From Thalassotalea insulae (GTDB lineage Bacteria; Pseudomonadota; Gammaproteobacteria; Enterobacterales; Alteromonadaceae), in assembly GCF_030161395.1 (NCBI RefSeq), contig NZ_BSST01000001.1, forward strand, positions 4,278,001-4,342,000: 64,000 nucleotides of DNA, in the 5' to 3' direction. Of this stretch, positions 1 through 9,453 are shown piece after piece. The notes below the pieces were generated by a model. The model had not been told where the DNA came from. It saw only the letters and a list, made by a program, of their open reading frames with translations, and made no database searches. The position numbers were made by a program, and so were the translations under genes. Within the stretch, counting starts at the first letter, position 1. The number at the start of each line of letters is the position of its first letter.

Positions 1-63
1 AGCAAACACTAACGCCTGAGCATCATCTACATTAATAAACTTCAAAAAACTAACCCTGTTATA

Positions 64-333
64 TTAGCCGATAGAAAAATGATTGTGATCCTGCCAGGGA
101 ACTTCTTTCGCATCAACCTTTTCAACTTCTGCCGTATCAGGACCATGGTTAAGCCACTGGATCATTCTTTCGACATTTTGCTGCTCACCGCACATTAACA
201 CTTCTACATCACCATCAGCTAAATTACGCGCGTAGCCACTAAGACCATATTCGATCGCCATTTGTTGACTCGATGCACGAAAATAGACACCTTGCACTTT
301 TCCGTGAACATGCGCTAAATAACTTACATTCAT
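64..333 (-). CDS. acyP: Acylphosphatase
   Basis: Small cytoplasmic enzyme that hydrolyses acyl phosphates such as acetyl or carbamoyl phosphate. The 89-residue product has the two family signatures: a phosphate-binding loop GKVQGVYFR near residues 11-19, ending in the catalytic Arg19, and a GYARNLADGDVEV strand that includes the catalytic Asn37. The length is typical. An in-frame extension to 363 is possible, but the ATG at 333 is preceded by a purine-rich AGAGAG stretch and matches the usual N-terminus. It is divergent from rlmI, as the yccX/rlmI pair lies close together in E. coli. Identity is very likely; the cellular role of the family is poorly understood. Confidence 0.93.
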   Translation of the reverse strand: MNVSYLAHVHGKVQGVYFRASSQQMAIEYGLSGYARNLADGDVEVLMCGEQQNVERMIQWLNHGPDTAEVEKVDAKEVPWQDHNHFSIG

Positions 334-436
334 TATCTCATCTCTCTTATTAATTATTTTCAACAGATGATTGCACCTTAAGCCAGCTTTGACTAAACTC
401 GGCGCAATTTACTAATGCACCCTTAAGTATAGGCAA

Positions 437-1627
437 ATGTCAGCAATAATTTATTTAAAAGTCAGTCGCGAGAAATCTTTATTACGTAAACATCCTTGGG
501 TGTTCTCCAAAGCGATCAATAAAATCAAAGGCAAGCCTATGCTGGGTGATACTGTTGATATCTGCGATAGCAAGGGAAACTGGCTTGCGCGCGGTGCCTA
601 CTCGCCAGAATCGCAAATTACCATTCGCGTTTGGACCTTTGATCAAAATCAGCAAATCGATAGGGACTTTTTTCGTAATAAATTGTTAAATGCTCAAGCC
701 AGACGCGATTGGTTTATCGAGCAAGGTGGTTTAACTGGCTATCGGTTAATTGCCGGCGAGTCTGATGGTTTGCCAGGTGTCACTATCGATAAATATGATA
801 ATTTTCTGGTATGTCAGCTATTAAGTGCTGGTGCCGACTTTCATCGTTATACCATTGTCGAATGTTTAAAAGAGCTTTATCCGGGTTGTCATATTTATGA
901 GCGTTCTGACGTTGATGTGCGTAAAAAAGAGGGTTTAGAGCCTATTACCGGCTGGTTAACCGAACCACAAGAGAGCACTAAAACTATCATTCGCGAACAC
1001 GGTATTAATATTCACGTTGATGTTGCTAACGGCCATAAAACCGGCTTTTATCTTGATCAAAGAGAGTCACGCGTAACCGCTGGACGTTATGCCAAAGGTA
1101 AAACTGTACTGAACTGTTTCTCCTATACCGGTACATTTTCACTGCATTGCGCCGCTAATGACGCCAAAGAAGTAATTAATGTCGATGTTTCAGAACAAGC
1201 GTTGGATATCGCCAAAGAAAATATTGAATTAAATAATTTACAGAACAAAAATGTCTCTTTTATCAAAGAAGATGTCTTTAAATTATTGCGCCGCTTCCGC
1301 GCGGAAAAGCGCACCTTTGACATGATCATTCTTGACCCACCAAAATTTGTTGAGTCAAAAGCGCAATTAACCGGTGCCTGTCGCGGCTATAAAGATATCA
1401 ATATGCTGGCAATGCAATTATTAAAACCACAAGGTACCTTGTTGACGTTTTCCTGTTCAGGGTTAATGGATGCCGGATTGTTCCAAAAAGTCGTCGCTGA
1501 TGCCGCGCTGGATGCAAAACGAAATGCTTATTTTGTTGAACGTTTGCATCAGGCGCCGGATCATCCGGTTTCGTCCAACTACCCTGAAGGATATTATTTG
1601 AAAGGACTAGTCTGCCAGGTAGATTAA
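437..1627 (+). CDS. rlmI: 23S rRNA m5C1962 methyltransferase RlmI
   Basis: SAM-dependent methyltransferase that modifies C1962 of 23S rRNA. The 396-residue protein has an N-terminal PUA domain (about 1-80), a linker with KTGFYLDQR at 201-209, a Rossmann SAM site around 224-233 (VLNCFSYTG), the DPPKF motif at 300-304 and the catalytic cysteine of FSCSG at residue 340. E. coli RlmI is also 396 residues. The ATG at 437 has a short AGG-type ribosome site. It appears to be monocistronic; a weak 7-bp hairpin (1656-1674) without a T tract follows it. Confidence 0.95.
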   Translation: MSAIIYLKVSREKSLLRKHPWVFSKAINKIKGKPMLGDTVDICDSKGNWLARGAYSPESQITIRVWTFDQNQQIDRDFFRNKLLNAQARRDWFIEQGGLTGYRLIAGESDGLPGVTIDKYDNFLVCQLLSAGADFHRYTIVECLKELYPGCHIYERSDVDVRKKEGLEPITGWLTEPQESTKTIIREHGINIHVDVANGHKTGFYLDQRESRVTAGRYAKGKTVLNCFSYTGTFSLHCAANDAKEVINVDVSEQALDIAKENIELNNLQNKNVSFIKEDVFKLLRRFRAEKRTFDMIILDPPKFVESKAQLTGACRGYKDINMLAMQLLKPQGTLLTFSCSGLMDAGLFQKVVADAALDAKRNAYFVERLHQAPDHPVSSNYPEGYYLKGLVCQVD

Positions 1628-1920
1628 TGCGACTTGACTGTTAACTTATTCATGGCTAACAGGCTCGCTGTTAGTCCTATAAATTCATTTCAATATACTA
1701 CTTCCATAGTCAGTACATTCTGTAATTTCCATATGCTTGATTTCTTATTAAGCAAATAACTTTATAACCACCTTTTGAAGTATGACTAATTTTTATTAGT
1801 GTATGATTTACAAATTATTTTATCAGTGTGTTGAAATATAAAGTTTCATTACGAGGTCTCACTAATTCAGTTGTTAAGTGCCAAACGACACATTCATCAT
1901 CATAGGAGTAAGTTGTAACG
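1628..1920. other. Intergenic region between rlmI and the esterase gene
   Basis: AT-rich and without a convincing ORF. It holds a small hairpin at 1656-1674 (CTAACAG / CTGTTAG, 5-nt loop) that could mark the end of the rlmI transcript but lacks a T run. A good Shine-Dalgarno sequence (AGGAG) lies just before the ATG at 1921. A promoter for the esterase gene is expected here, but no clear -35/-10 pair was found. Confidence 0.4.
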
Positions 1921-3114
1921 ATGAAAAAGCTATTATTTCTTCTTTTCACATTAACCACACTGAGTGCATTTTCCGATGATATTGTTATCGGGAAAAAATA
2001 CAAAATTGAATCAAAAGCTCTTAATGAAAGTCGAGAGTATTGGGTATCTTTACCTAGTTCTTATCGAAAAAATGGCTATAAAAAATATCCGGTTTTGTAT
2101 TTCACAGATGCAGAGATGAATAGCTTTTTTCACGCTTTCTCTGGTATCGCAAAACAGATGAGCTCTGATGCTAGCCCTCAAATTCCTGAAATGATAGTTG
2201 TTGGAGTTGTGAGCCAGAATCGTGTTCGTGATAGCGCACCTACAAAGTCTCTTGTGCAATGGGGTGGAACAGTGACAAATGCGCTAAAAACTACCGGAGG
2301 TGCTGATAACTTTTTAACGTTTCTTCAAACAGAACTAGTCCCCAAAATAGAGCAGGATTATCAGACCGCGGATTACAGAATTTTAGCGGGCTATTCATTT
2401 ACCGGTTTAACGGTTATCCACTCCCTATATCAAACACCGGAATTCTTTAATGCATATATAGCCATTGATCCAAGTCTTTGGTGGGATAATCAATTAATGC
2501 TAAAACGTTACACTGAATTCTCGAAAAAAGAACTTAACAAACGCCAGTTGTTTGTTTCAACATCTGATCGTGTACCCTCTTTATATCCTAAGGAAAATTA
2601 TGTAGCTGAATTCATCCATAAACTAGAGGTATCACCAATTAAAGGCTTAACAGTCCATTCAAAAACTTTTGGTATGGATCAAAACCATCATACAATGCAA
2701 ATAATGAGTTTTTACTTGGGTTTGAAAAATATTTTTAGTGGTTACATGGTCGATGACGCCATCAGATTTAGACCTGCAGTGGAACTGCAAACGCATTTTA
2801 ATAAAATTTCAGAACAATTGGGTGTAGATTTAAAGCCTAGAGAGAGCTTAGTAAATTTCTTTGGTTATAACAGGTTATATGACCACCAGTTCCCTACTGA
2901 TAGCAAGGCCGCAATTGATTTTTTTAAATTAAATACCGATTATTACCCAGATTCTTATAATGCATGGGACAGTCTAGGCGAGGCATATTTGTTTGATAAG
3001 CAGTATAAGTTAGCTTCATCTGCTTATGAAAAGTCTCGTGAATTGAACCCGGAAAATAGCAATGCGAAAGAAAAAATTGAAGAAATAACAAAGCATTTAA
3101 ACTTAGCAGAATAA
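1921..3114 (+). CDS. Secreted alpha/beta hydrolase (esterase D / IroE-like) with C-terminal TPR
   Basis: Predicted periplasmic or secreted serine esterase. Residues 1-18 form a signal peptide (KK followed by a hydrophobic run, then SAFSDD). The PF00756-type hydrolase domain spans about 25-270: the nucleophile elbow GYSFTG puts the serine at 159, the segment DPSLWWDN (183-190) is typical of the Fes/IroE/YbbA-like group, and NHH (255-257) is the likely catalytic histidine region. A region of about 60 residues near 330-390 looks like one or two TPR repeats. AGGAG lies 12 nt before the ATG. Relatives include siderophore esterases, but no iron genes are nearby, so the substrate is unknown. Its base use looks more AT-rich than its neighbours, which may mean acquisition. 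Confidence 0.8.
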   Translation: MKKLLFLLFTLTTLSAFSDDIVIGKKYKIESKALNESREYWVSLPSSYRKNGYKKYPVLYFTDAEMNSFFHAFSGIAKQMSSDASPQIPEMIVVGVVSQNRVRDSAPTKSLVQWGGTVTNALKTTGGADNFLTFLQTELVPKIEQDYQTADYRILAGYSFTGLTVIHSLYQTPEFFNAYIAIDPSLWWDNQLMLKRYTEFSKKELNKRQLFVSTSDRVPSLYPKENYVAEFIHKLEVSPIKGLTVHSKTFGMDQNHHTMQIMSFYLGLKNIFSGYMVDDAIRFRPAVELQTHFNKISEQLGVDLKPRESLVNFFGYNRLYDHQFPTDSKAAIDFFKLNTDYYPDSYNAWDSLGEAYLFDKQYKLASSAYEKSRELNPENSNAKEKIEEITKHLNLAE

Positions 3115-3127
3115 ATAAGGATGGTGT

Positions 3128-3155
3128 GGCTAAGACGGGAAATTCAGCCTTAGCC
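3128..3155. terminator. Hairpin between convergent genes
   Basis: GGCTAAG at 3128-3134 pairs with CTTAGCC at 3149-3155, with a 14-nt loop, between the 3' ends of the convergent esterase and PilZ genes. There is no T tract on either strand, so this is only a possible bidirectional transcript end. Confidence 0.35.
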
Positions 3156-3170
3156 TATCAAACAATATCG

Positions 3171-3470
3171 CTAATCAATCTCAGCGATATTAATACCGAT
3201 TAAATAACACTCAGAACTTTCTTCGGTGACTCGCACGACTTTGCCTTTAACATCAAGTGGTTGTACTGCGTTACCGGACGAATCAATGGTTACTCTAACG
3301 TCTGTATTGAGTTCTATCGGATGCGACATTTCTATTGCCATACCGGTTGCACTTAGGTCTCGACAGGTTGCCGTTAACGTGCTGTTAGCTTCATCGTCAA
3401 TAATAGTCACTGTGACATCGCTATTTAACATCATACGATAAAAGCTGCGCTTATCATCAAAATTAACCAT
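3171..3470 (-). CDS. PilZ-domain cyclic-di-GMP-binding protein
   Basis: Single-domain PilZ protein of 99 residues that probably binds c-di-GMP. Both parts of the ligand site are visible: RxxxR at residues 8-12 (RSFYR) and the DxSxxG motif at 38-43 (DLSATG), followed by a beta barrel. A GGAG Shine-Dalgarno lies about 9 nt upstream of the ATG. It is a stand-alone gene, so the target is unknown; such proteins usually act by binding partners in motility, pili or exopolysaccharide production. A degenerate EAL/HDOD protein at 51862-53076 is the only other EAL-related protein seen in the window. Confidence 0.88.
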   Translation of the reverse strand: MVNFDDKRSFYRMMLNSDVTVTIIDDEANSTLTATCRDLSATGMAIEMSHPIELNTDVRVTIDSSGNAVQPLDVKGKVVRVTEESSECYLIGINIAEID

Positions 3471-3616
3471 TACTACTGCTCCAAGTTATATCGATTTGCT
3501 GATTCCTAGATCATTTATACGCATTGCCCCAAGACATGTCAAATGCCCTATTTCGACAAAACTTTACTATGAAACCTCTCGTACTAACCACTAATACTCG
3601 TTCACAAATACTAATA

Positions 3617-6600
3617 CTATCCCACGATGCTCTTAAGATGATTCTTGATACGTTTGGCCGAAATCGGGTAAGGCGTTTTTAAGTTCTGAGCAAATAATGA
3701 CACTCGTAATTCTTCCACCATCCAGCGGGTTTCTTCTACCTGAGCGAGTAAGGCTAAATCATGTTTAACTTTGGCTTTTGTTTGCTCAAATAAATCCTGT
3801 ACTTTCGACAATTCAATCATTTTCAAGCGATCCTGATTCGGATCGATTGGCAGTTTCTCCAATCGTCTGGTCACCGCTTTTAAATATCGCTCAATATCCA
3901 CTACTCGTTCAAAACCCGATTGGGTAATAAAACCTTTATAAACCAATGAAGATAAATGCTGTTTAATATCGGCATGCGACTGAATGACATTTAACGGCAC
4001 ATTACCTTTAAGCTTTTTATTGATCTCATGAGCCAGTCTCAATACCTGCTCCACATTAATTGCCAGCTCAAGCACGGTATCGGCAATTTCAGCCCTGACG
4101 TGTTCACGGCATTGATTAAATGCCGCTTCGTCACGTGGTAATTCCCCTTGTTTGGTAATCAAATACTGACAAGCCGCTAATATGCAGTCATTCAGTAAGT
4201 CATTAATTGAACCAAACGGATTAAAATAAAGCCCAAGCTTAGCTTTGTTCGGTAATTTTTGTTGCAGGTATTTAATTGGCGATGGAATATTTAACAAAAT
4301 CAGCCGGGCAGCACCTGCGATCATCGCTTGCTCAGCCAATACCTGATGCTCAAATAATTCAATCGCAACATTTTGTTTTTTATCTACCAGCGCAGGAAAC
4401 GCCTTAATGGTCAGGTTCGCGACTTTTTTCTCATAGCTTACCGGTAATTTGGCAAAGTCCCATTCACTGATATCCGCGCGCTCAATGCCTTTATCCGCAA
4501 CTTTTTGAATCGACGCTTTCACCTTACCTTGAAGCTGCTGTTGTAAGGCTATTAAATCACGCCCCTGCGCCACCGGCTTACCTTTGTCATTAATGATCTT
4601 AAAGTTCATTAACAAATGCGGCGGTAATACTATTTGCTGCCAGTCTTCATCAGAAATTCTGACGCCCGTCATCCGTAATAACTGTTTGCCAACCGCCTGT
4701 TTGATGGTTAATTCACTCTCGCCAATCGCAGCAAGGCAGGCCTCTGCGTAATTAGGAGCAGGAACAAAATTACGACGCAATGACTTAGGCAAACCTTTAA
4801 TTAAGGCAACAATTAATTCATAACGCAATGCCGGTATTTGCCAATCAAAACCAAGGTCCTGCACCTGATTCAAAATACCTAATGGAATATGAACACTAAC
4901 ACCATCATCCTCGTCCCCCGGACTAAAGTGATAACTTAAGGCAAAGGTTAAATTCCCTTGCTGCCAGGTATCCGGGTATTCCGCTTTGCTAACTTTACCG
5001 CTGTCTTCATTAAGCAAAAATTCACGAGTAAAATTCAGTAATTTAGGCTGTTTTTCCTTGGTCTTTTTCCACCAGGATAAAAAGCTGCGTTGACAAATCA
5101 CCGACTCAGGAATTTTACTGCTATAAAACTCAAACAGCAGCTCTTCATCGACAAGAAAATCTTTACGGCGCGCTTTTTGTTCGAGCTGCTCGACTTCTTT
5201 GACTAAATCACGGTTACGATCAAAGAATGATTCTTTAATGGTGGCATCACCATTAACTAATGCCTCGCGAATAAAAATATCACGACAGGTAGCAGGTTCT
5301 ATCTGGTTAAAGTTGACTTTGCGCTTGCCAACAATGATCAGGCCATAAAGCGATACCTGCTCAAACGCCATCACCGCCCCCTGCTTTTTCTCCCAATGGG
5401 GTTCGCTGTAGCTTTTCTTAACCAGGTGCCCTGCTAATGGCTCAATCCACTGTGGTTCAATTTTCGCCACCATGCGGGCAAATAACCGGCTGGTTTCGAC
5501 CAACTCGGCCGCCATTAGCCATTTAGGGGGCTTTTTCGCTAATGCCGAACCAGGAAAAACAAAAAACTTTGAGCCACGAGCGCCCTTAAATTCTTTATTT
5601 TCATCCTGCTGACCTAAATGACTCAGTAACCCCGAAAGAATCGCCTGATGGATCACGACATGCGCTTGTGAGTTTTCTTCAGTCACCGGCATTGAAGACA
5701 TCGCAATATTACTATCTTTGAGCGTCAGTTTTAGCTGGCTGTAGATATCCTGCCACTCACGAATACGAATATAAGAAAGAAACTCTTTCTGACACAGCTT
5801 TCTGAACTGATTATTTGATAACGCACGCTGCTGTTCATTGATGTAATGCCATAACTGCAAAAAGCTTAAAAAATCAGACTGCTTATCTTTAAAACGGCTA
5901 TGTTTTTCATCTGCTGCTTGCTGTTTTTCATGCGGACGTTCACGCGGGTCCTGAATGCTTAAGGCACTGACAATAACAAAAATTTGCTCAATACAGCCGG
6001 TATCAATCGCGGCTAATGCCATTTTCGCCAGCCGAGGATCAACCGGAAACTTTGCCAGCATCCGGCCAACTTTAGTGAGCTGGCCATGCCCTGCTTGATG
6101 ACTAATGGCATTAAGCTCTTCCAGTAAACGCACACCGTCATTAATATTACGATTATCTGGCGGCTGAACAAATGGAAATTCAGCAATATTACCTAAATCC
6201 AGTGCCAACATTTGCAAAATAACGGTAGCTAAATTGGTACGCAGAATTTCCGGATCGGTAAATTCCGGCCGAGACAGATAATCATCCTCTGAATATAAGC
6301 GGATACATACACCTTCAGAAACCCGGCCACAACGCCCCGCCCGTTGATTAGCACTAGCCTGTGAGATCGGTTCAATCGGTAGACGCTGCACTTTAGTACG
6401 ATAACTATAACGAGAGATCCTCGCAGTGCCGGGGTCGATAACATATTTAATGCCAGGCACGGTCAAACTGGTTTCAGCAACGTTAGTGGCAAGGACAATA
6501 TTACGGCCGGTATGAGGTTGAAAGATACGGTTTTGTTCCTGCACCGTTAGCCTTGAATATAAGGGCAGAATTTGCGTGTGTTTTAACTTGGCTTTTTCCA

Positions 6601-7552
6601 GCGCATAAGCAATATCGCGAATTTCCCGCTCACCATTTAAAAATACTAAGATATCGCCCTGACCAAAAGCACTGAGTTCGTCAACCGCCGCTAAAATGCC
6701 GCTGATAACATCCGCTTCATCATCATGGTTTTCATTTAATGGTCGATAGAGCATTTCTACCGGATAGGTACGGCCAGACACTTCAATAATTGGCGCAGCT
6801 TCACCAGTTGGTGAACAAAAATGCTGAGCAAAACGCTGTGGATCTATGGTCGCTGAGGTAATGATAACTTTTAAATCAGGACGCTTAGGCAATATTTGCT
6901 TTAAATAACCTAAGATAAAATCGATATTTAAGCTACGCTCATGAGCTTCATCAATGATGAGTGTGTCGTATTGACGTAACAAGCGATCTTTTTGCATTTC
7001 TGCTAATAAGATACCGTCTGTCATTAATTTAATATAACTGTTGTCACTGACCTGATCGGTAAAACGCACCTTATAACCAACCAGCTCGCCTACCTGAGTA
7101 TTTAATTCTTCAGCAATACGTGAGGCAACGGTTCTTGCAGCTATACGCCGTGGTTGGGTATGGCCTATCATACCCTCTACCCCACGGCCAAGCTCAAGAC
7201 AAATTTTAGGAATTTGGGTGGTTTTACCCGAGCCAGTTTCACCGGCAATGATCACCACCTGATTTTGTTCAATCGCCCTGGATATTTGCTCAACATTTTG
7301 CGAGACCGGCAGTGCCTGCGGATAATCAACATTGAGCGTTCGTGATAACTTATCTTTCTTATGACGAATGGATGCCGTTATTTGCACCGCAAGCTTAGCT
7401 AATTGCGTCTGTTGTTTTTCTTGATCAGTAATTTTCTTTATTTGATGGAGGCGTTTTTTAAAGCGAAATTTATCCGCTAACCGGGTGTCGGCTAATTGTG
7501 AAAACAGGTGGTCAATAGAAATAAACTGCTTAGGGGAAACGTCTGTAGACAA
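3617..7552 (-). CDS. hrpA: ATP-dependent RNA helicase HrpA (DEAH box)
   Basis: Large DEAH-box RNA helicase. The 1311 residues match the roughly 1300 of E. coli HrpA. Walker A GETGSGKT is at 104-111, the DEAH box at 201-204, SAT motif III follows, then the second RecA-like domain with QRAGRCGR, the helicase-associated and OB-fold regions, and the long HrpA-specific C-terminal part. In E. coli HrpA helps resolve stalled ribosomes and processes fimbrial mRNA. The first usable start is a TTG at 7552; an in-frame stop lies 18 nt upstream and no ATG precedes the conserved N-terminus, so a TTG start is likely. It is probably transcribed alone. Confidence 0.95.
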   Translation of the reverse strand: MSTDVSPKQFISIDHLFSQLADTRLADKFRFKKRLHQIKKITDQEKQQTQLAKLAVQITASIRHKKDKLSRTLNVDYPQALPVSQNVEQISRAIEQNQVVIIAGETGSGKTTQIPKICLELGRGVEGMIGHTQPRRIAARTVASRIAEELNTQVGELVGYKVRFTDQVSDNSYIKLMTDGILLAEMQKDRLLRQYDTLIIDEAHERSLNIDFILGYLKQILPKRPDLKVIITSATIDPQRFAQHFCSPTGEAAPIIEVSGRTYPVEMLYRPLNENHDDEADVISGILAAVDELSAFGQGDILVFLNGEREIRDIAYALEKAKLKHTQILPLYSRLTVQEQNRIFQPHTGRNIVLATNVAETSLTVPGIKYVIDPGTARISRYSYRTKVQRLPIEPISQASANQRAGRCGRVSEGVCIRLYSEDDYLSRPEFTDPEILRTNLATVILQMLALDLGNIAEFPFVQPPDNRNINDGVRLLEELNAISHQAGHGQLTKVGRMLAKFPVDPRLAKMALAAIDTGCIEQIFVIVSALSIQDPRERPHEKQQAADEKHSRFKDKQSDFLSFLQLWHYINEQQRALSNNQFRKLCQKEFLSYIRIREWQDIYSQLKLTLKDSNIAMSSMPVTEENSQAHVVIHQAILSGLLSHLGQQDENKEFKGARGSKFFVFPGSALAKKPPKWLMAAELVETSRLFARMVAKIEPQWIEPLAGHLVKKSYSEPHWEKKQGAVMAFEQVSLYGLIIVGKRKVNFNQIEPATCRDIFIREALVNGDATIKESFFDRNRDLVKEVEQLEQKARRKDFLVDEELLFEFYSSKIPESVICQRSFLSWWKKTKEKQPKLLNFTREFLLNEDSGKVSKAEYPDTWQQGNLTFALSYHFSPGDEDDGVSVHIPLGILNQVQDLGFDWQIPALRYELIVALIKGLPKSLRRNFVPAPNYAEACLAAIGESELTIKQAVGKQLLRMTGVRISDEDWQQIVLPPHLLMNFKIINDKGKPVAQGRDLIALQQQLQGKVKASIQKVADKGIERADISEWDFAKLPVSYEKKVANLTIKAFPALVDKKQNVAIELFEHQVLAEQAMIAGAARLILLNIPSPIKYLQQKLPNKAKLGLYFNPFGSINDLLNDCILAACQYLITKQGELPRDEAAFNQCREHVRAEIADTVLELAINVEQVLRLAHEINKKLKGNVPLNVIQSHADIKQHLSSLVYKGFITQSGFERVVDIERYLKAVTRRLEKLPIDPNQDRLKMIELSKVQDLFEQTKAKVKHDLALLAQVEETRWMVEELRVSLFAQNLKTPYPISAKRIKNHLKSIVG

Positions 7553-7650
7553 AATACACTCAAAAAACTATTAAAAAGCGTATTTTATCAAGTCTCCCCG
7601 ATGAATTCCAAACAATCTAATTGCAAATTAATTATTTAGATCGACAAGTG

Positions 7651-8070
7651 CTATTTCCCCGCATGGAATGACGCTCTTAAATGAGTATCTAAGGCACGTA
7701 AGACATCGTTACGACAAATAGTTCCGAGCAAGTTACCATCGTCATCGACCACAGGGTAAACCTTAGGTTTAGCTTTTAACATGGTTTGCGCTAATTCCAC
7801 TATACTGTCGTACGGCTTAACAGATAATACATCTTTACGCATTAAATCACTGACATCCTTTGTTTGTTCATTAAAATAAATCGATTTAAGCATAGCGCCC
7901 AATACATCACTTTCCGATAAAAAACCGATCAACCTGTGGTTATCATCGATAACTGGACCGCCAATCTGTTTAGTCTTTAAAAAACGTAACGATGCTTCTT
8001 CTGCCACCATATCAGGGGTAAAAGTCACAGGATAATGATTCATATATTCTTTTACTTGTATAGATTCCAT
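7651..8070 (-). CDS. Tandem CBS-domain protein
   Basis: 139-residue protein made of two CBS motifs, which together form one Bateman module for adenine nucleotides or related ligands. The first repeat (about 5-60) contains the typical GGPVIDDNHRLIGFLSESDV pattern; the second (about 75-130) contains VYPVVDDDGNLLGTICRNDV. There is no attached enzymatic or transporter domain, so it is a stand-alone sensor or regulatory subunit of unknown partner. A longer reading from a TTG at 8085 is possible, but the ATG at 8070 has AAAGG at proper spacing. Confidence 0.85.
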   Translation of the reverse strand: MESIQVKEYMNHYPVTFTPDMVAEEASLRFLKTKQIGGPVIDDNHRLIGFLSESDVLGAMLKSIYFNEQTKDVSDLMRKDVLSVKPYDSIVELAQTMLKAKPKVYPVVDDDGNLLGTICRNDVLRALDTHLRASFHAGK

Positions 8071-8181
8071 AGCACAGCCTTTCAACTATTATTATTAATT
8101 GCCATCATTCTAACTGTAGACGGATATTTTAATTATTTCCTAAATTTATCAAAATATTGCCTAAGTTTTTCACTCCATTAT

Positions 8182-8961
8182 TTATTGTAGCGTTAAAAAT
8201 TGATAACTATTTGATCCAGATAATGTTTGTGTTAATTCTTTGACCATACATTTATAGTTAACGCGTAAGTGCGGTTTTAAATGTCGCGTCACTTGCTTTA
8301 CCGGAATAGACTTTAAATAACTAAACAAGGCTAAACAGTACAAGCTATCATTTTCGGGTAATGCTGCCTGGCGATTAGCCTGTGGGTTATAACAAGAGCC
8401 GCAGCCACCTTTAAACTGATAGGCCGTATTCGCAAATATTACGCCAAACCCCATGACACAAGCTAACACTTCGATCGCCTGGGCAATACACTCTTTTCCT
8501 CCGGGAGGTAAGACTTTTTGCTGCTGAATAAGCCCAAATGCCAATTGCTGTACATAACTGGCAATCATATCTTGCGGTTGATTGATCTGCTGAGCGCTAT
8601 AGACAATTGTCAGTGGTCGATTTTCATTTTGAGCAATGACTACATTGGCACCACGCAATCCACCCTCGATGGTAAATTCGGGTATTGCCTGCGGTTGATA
8701 TTGATGACGCTCAGTTAATTGCAGTGGCCAGCTTTTCATACCGGCATAAATAACACTATGGCGAAAAATGCTATCAGCCATTTGTGCTACACTGGCAACC
8801 CTGCCTGGATAAAATTCATTAGTCGGTAAGACTAATTGTGTCTCTTGCCACATCGCTTGACCATCAAAATTGCGTATTGCCCAATCAAACGTATCAAACA
8901 GCCAGGCGCGGGTATCATTATCAATCAGCGCCTTGTCACGCGATAAAAAGCCAAACATCAT
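8182..8961 (-). CDS. Uncharacterised conserved protein with CGSC motif
   Basis: I do not recognise a named family. The 259-residue product has no signal peptide or membrane segment. It starts with a Trp/Phe-rich segment (DTRAWLFDTFDWAIRNFDG), has a central LPTNEFYPGR motif, an acidic middle region, and a Cys pair in GGCGSCYNP around residue 189 followed by a C-terminal helix-rich part. The Cys and nearby residues could bind metal, but this is speculation. Its ATG follows directly on the stop codon of the CreA-like gene (TAG-ATGATG), so translation is probably coupled and the two genes share a transcript. I have the impression that similar proteins occur in Shewanella and other Alteromonadales. 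Confidence 0.65.
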   Translation of the reverse strand: MMFGFLSRDKALIDNDTRAWLFDTFDWAIRNFDGQAMWQETQLVLPTNEFYPGRVASVAQMADSIFRHSVIYAGMKSWPLQLTERHQYQPQAIPEFTIEGGLRGANVVIAQNENRPLTIVYSAQQINQPQDMIASYVQQLAFGLIQQQKVLPPGGKECIAQAIEVLACVMGFGVIFANTAYQFKGGCGSCYNPQANRQAALPENDSLYCLALFSYLKSIPVKQVTRHLKPHLRVNYKCMVKELTQTLSGSNSYQFLTLQ

Positions 8962-9453
8962 CTAACGCTCACCTGAATAGTTATTTCCCTGGGCAGGCAC
9001 CTGTGTATTGACCCAGGCCTTAGTACCATAGAGTGGTACAGTAGAAATCGAATGATGATGACTGCCGGAAGACTCTTTCGTTGAATAAGATAAATAAATC
9101 AAACTCTGATGCTCATGATCAAAAATACGGCGAACCTTTAAACTCTTAAATAAGATACTTTTAGACTCTTTAAATACCACTTCTCCGTTTTTCGATTTAT
9201 CAATTGACGCTATTTGCTCGCGACTGATTTCACCCGTTTGTCGGCACGCTATCGACATATCAGATGGGTCAGCAAAATCCAGATCCGCTTCCACATGGCT
9301 TATATGACAAGTTACTCCGGGAATTTTGGGATCTTTTTTAGCCACAATCACCACATCTTTAGTGGTAAATAGTCCTAAACTGACTTTACCCACATCATCA
9401 GAGCAAGCGCTAACAGATATTGCTGATACTAGGGCCACTACGTATTTATTCAT
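8962..9453 (-). CDS. CreA-family lipoprotein
   Basis: CreA-like protein of unknown function, here with a lipoprotein signal: hydrophobic segment and VSAC with the lipidated cysteine near residue 17. The mature part shows the family patterns DPKIPGVTCHISH, IACRQTGEIS and GEVVFKESKSILFKSLKVRR, which align with E. coli CreA. A start six bases upstream (9459) is possible. It overlaps the 3' end of the upstream isoaspartyl peptidase gene by 8 bp and is followed without a gap by the CGSC-protein gene, so the three look like one operon. E. coli CreA is soluble and periplasmic; the lipobox here is a difference. Confidence 0.82.
   Translation of the reverse strand: MNKYVVALVSAISVSACSDDVGKVSLGLFTTKDVVIVAKKDPKIPGVTCHISHVEADLDFADPSDMSIACRQTGEISREQIASIDKSKNGEVVFKESKSILFKSLKVRRIFDHEHQSLIYLSYSTKESSGSHHHSISTVPLYGTKAWVNTQVPAQGNNYSGER

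Noticed and set aside
1123..1329. Antisense ORF inside rlmI and many similar ORFs inside hrpA, recB, recC, nirN and pheT
   Set aside because: They lie opposite or out of frame with strongly supported genes and show no family motif.
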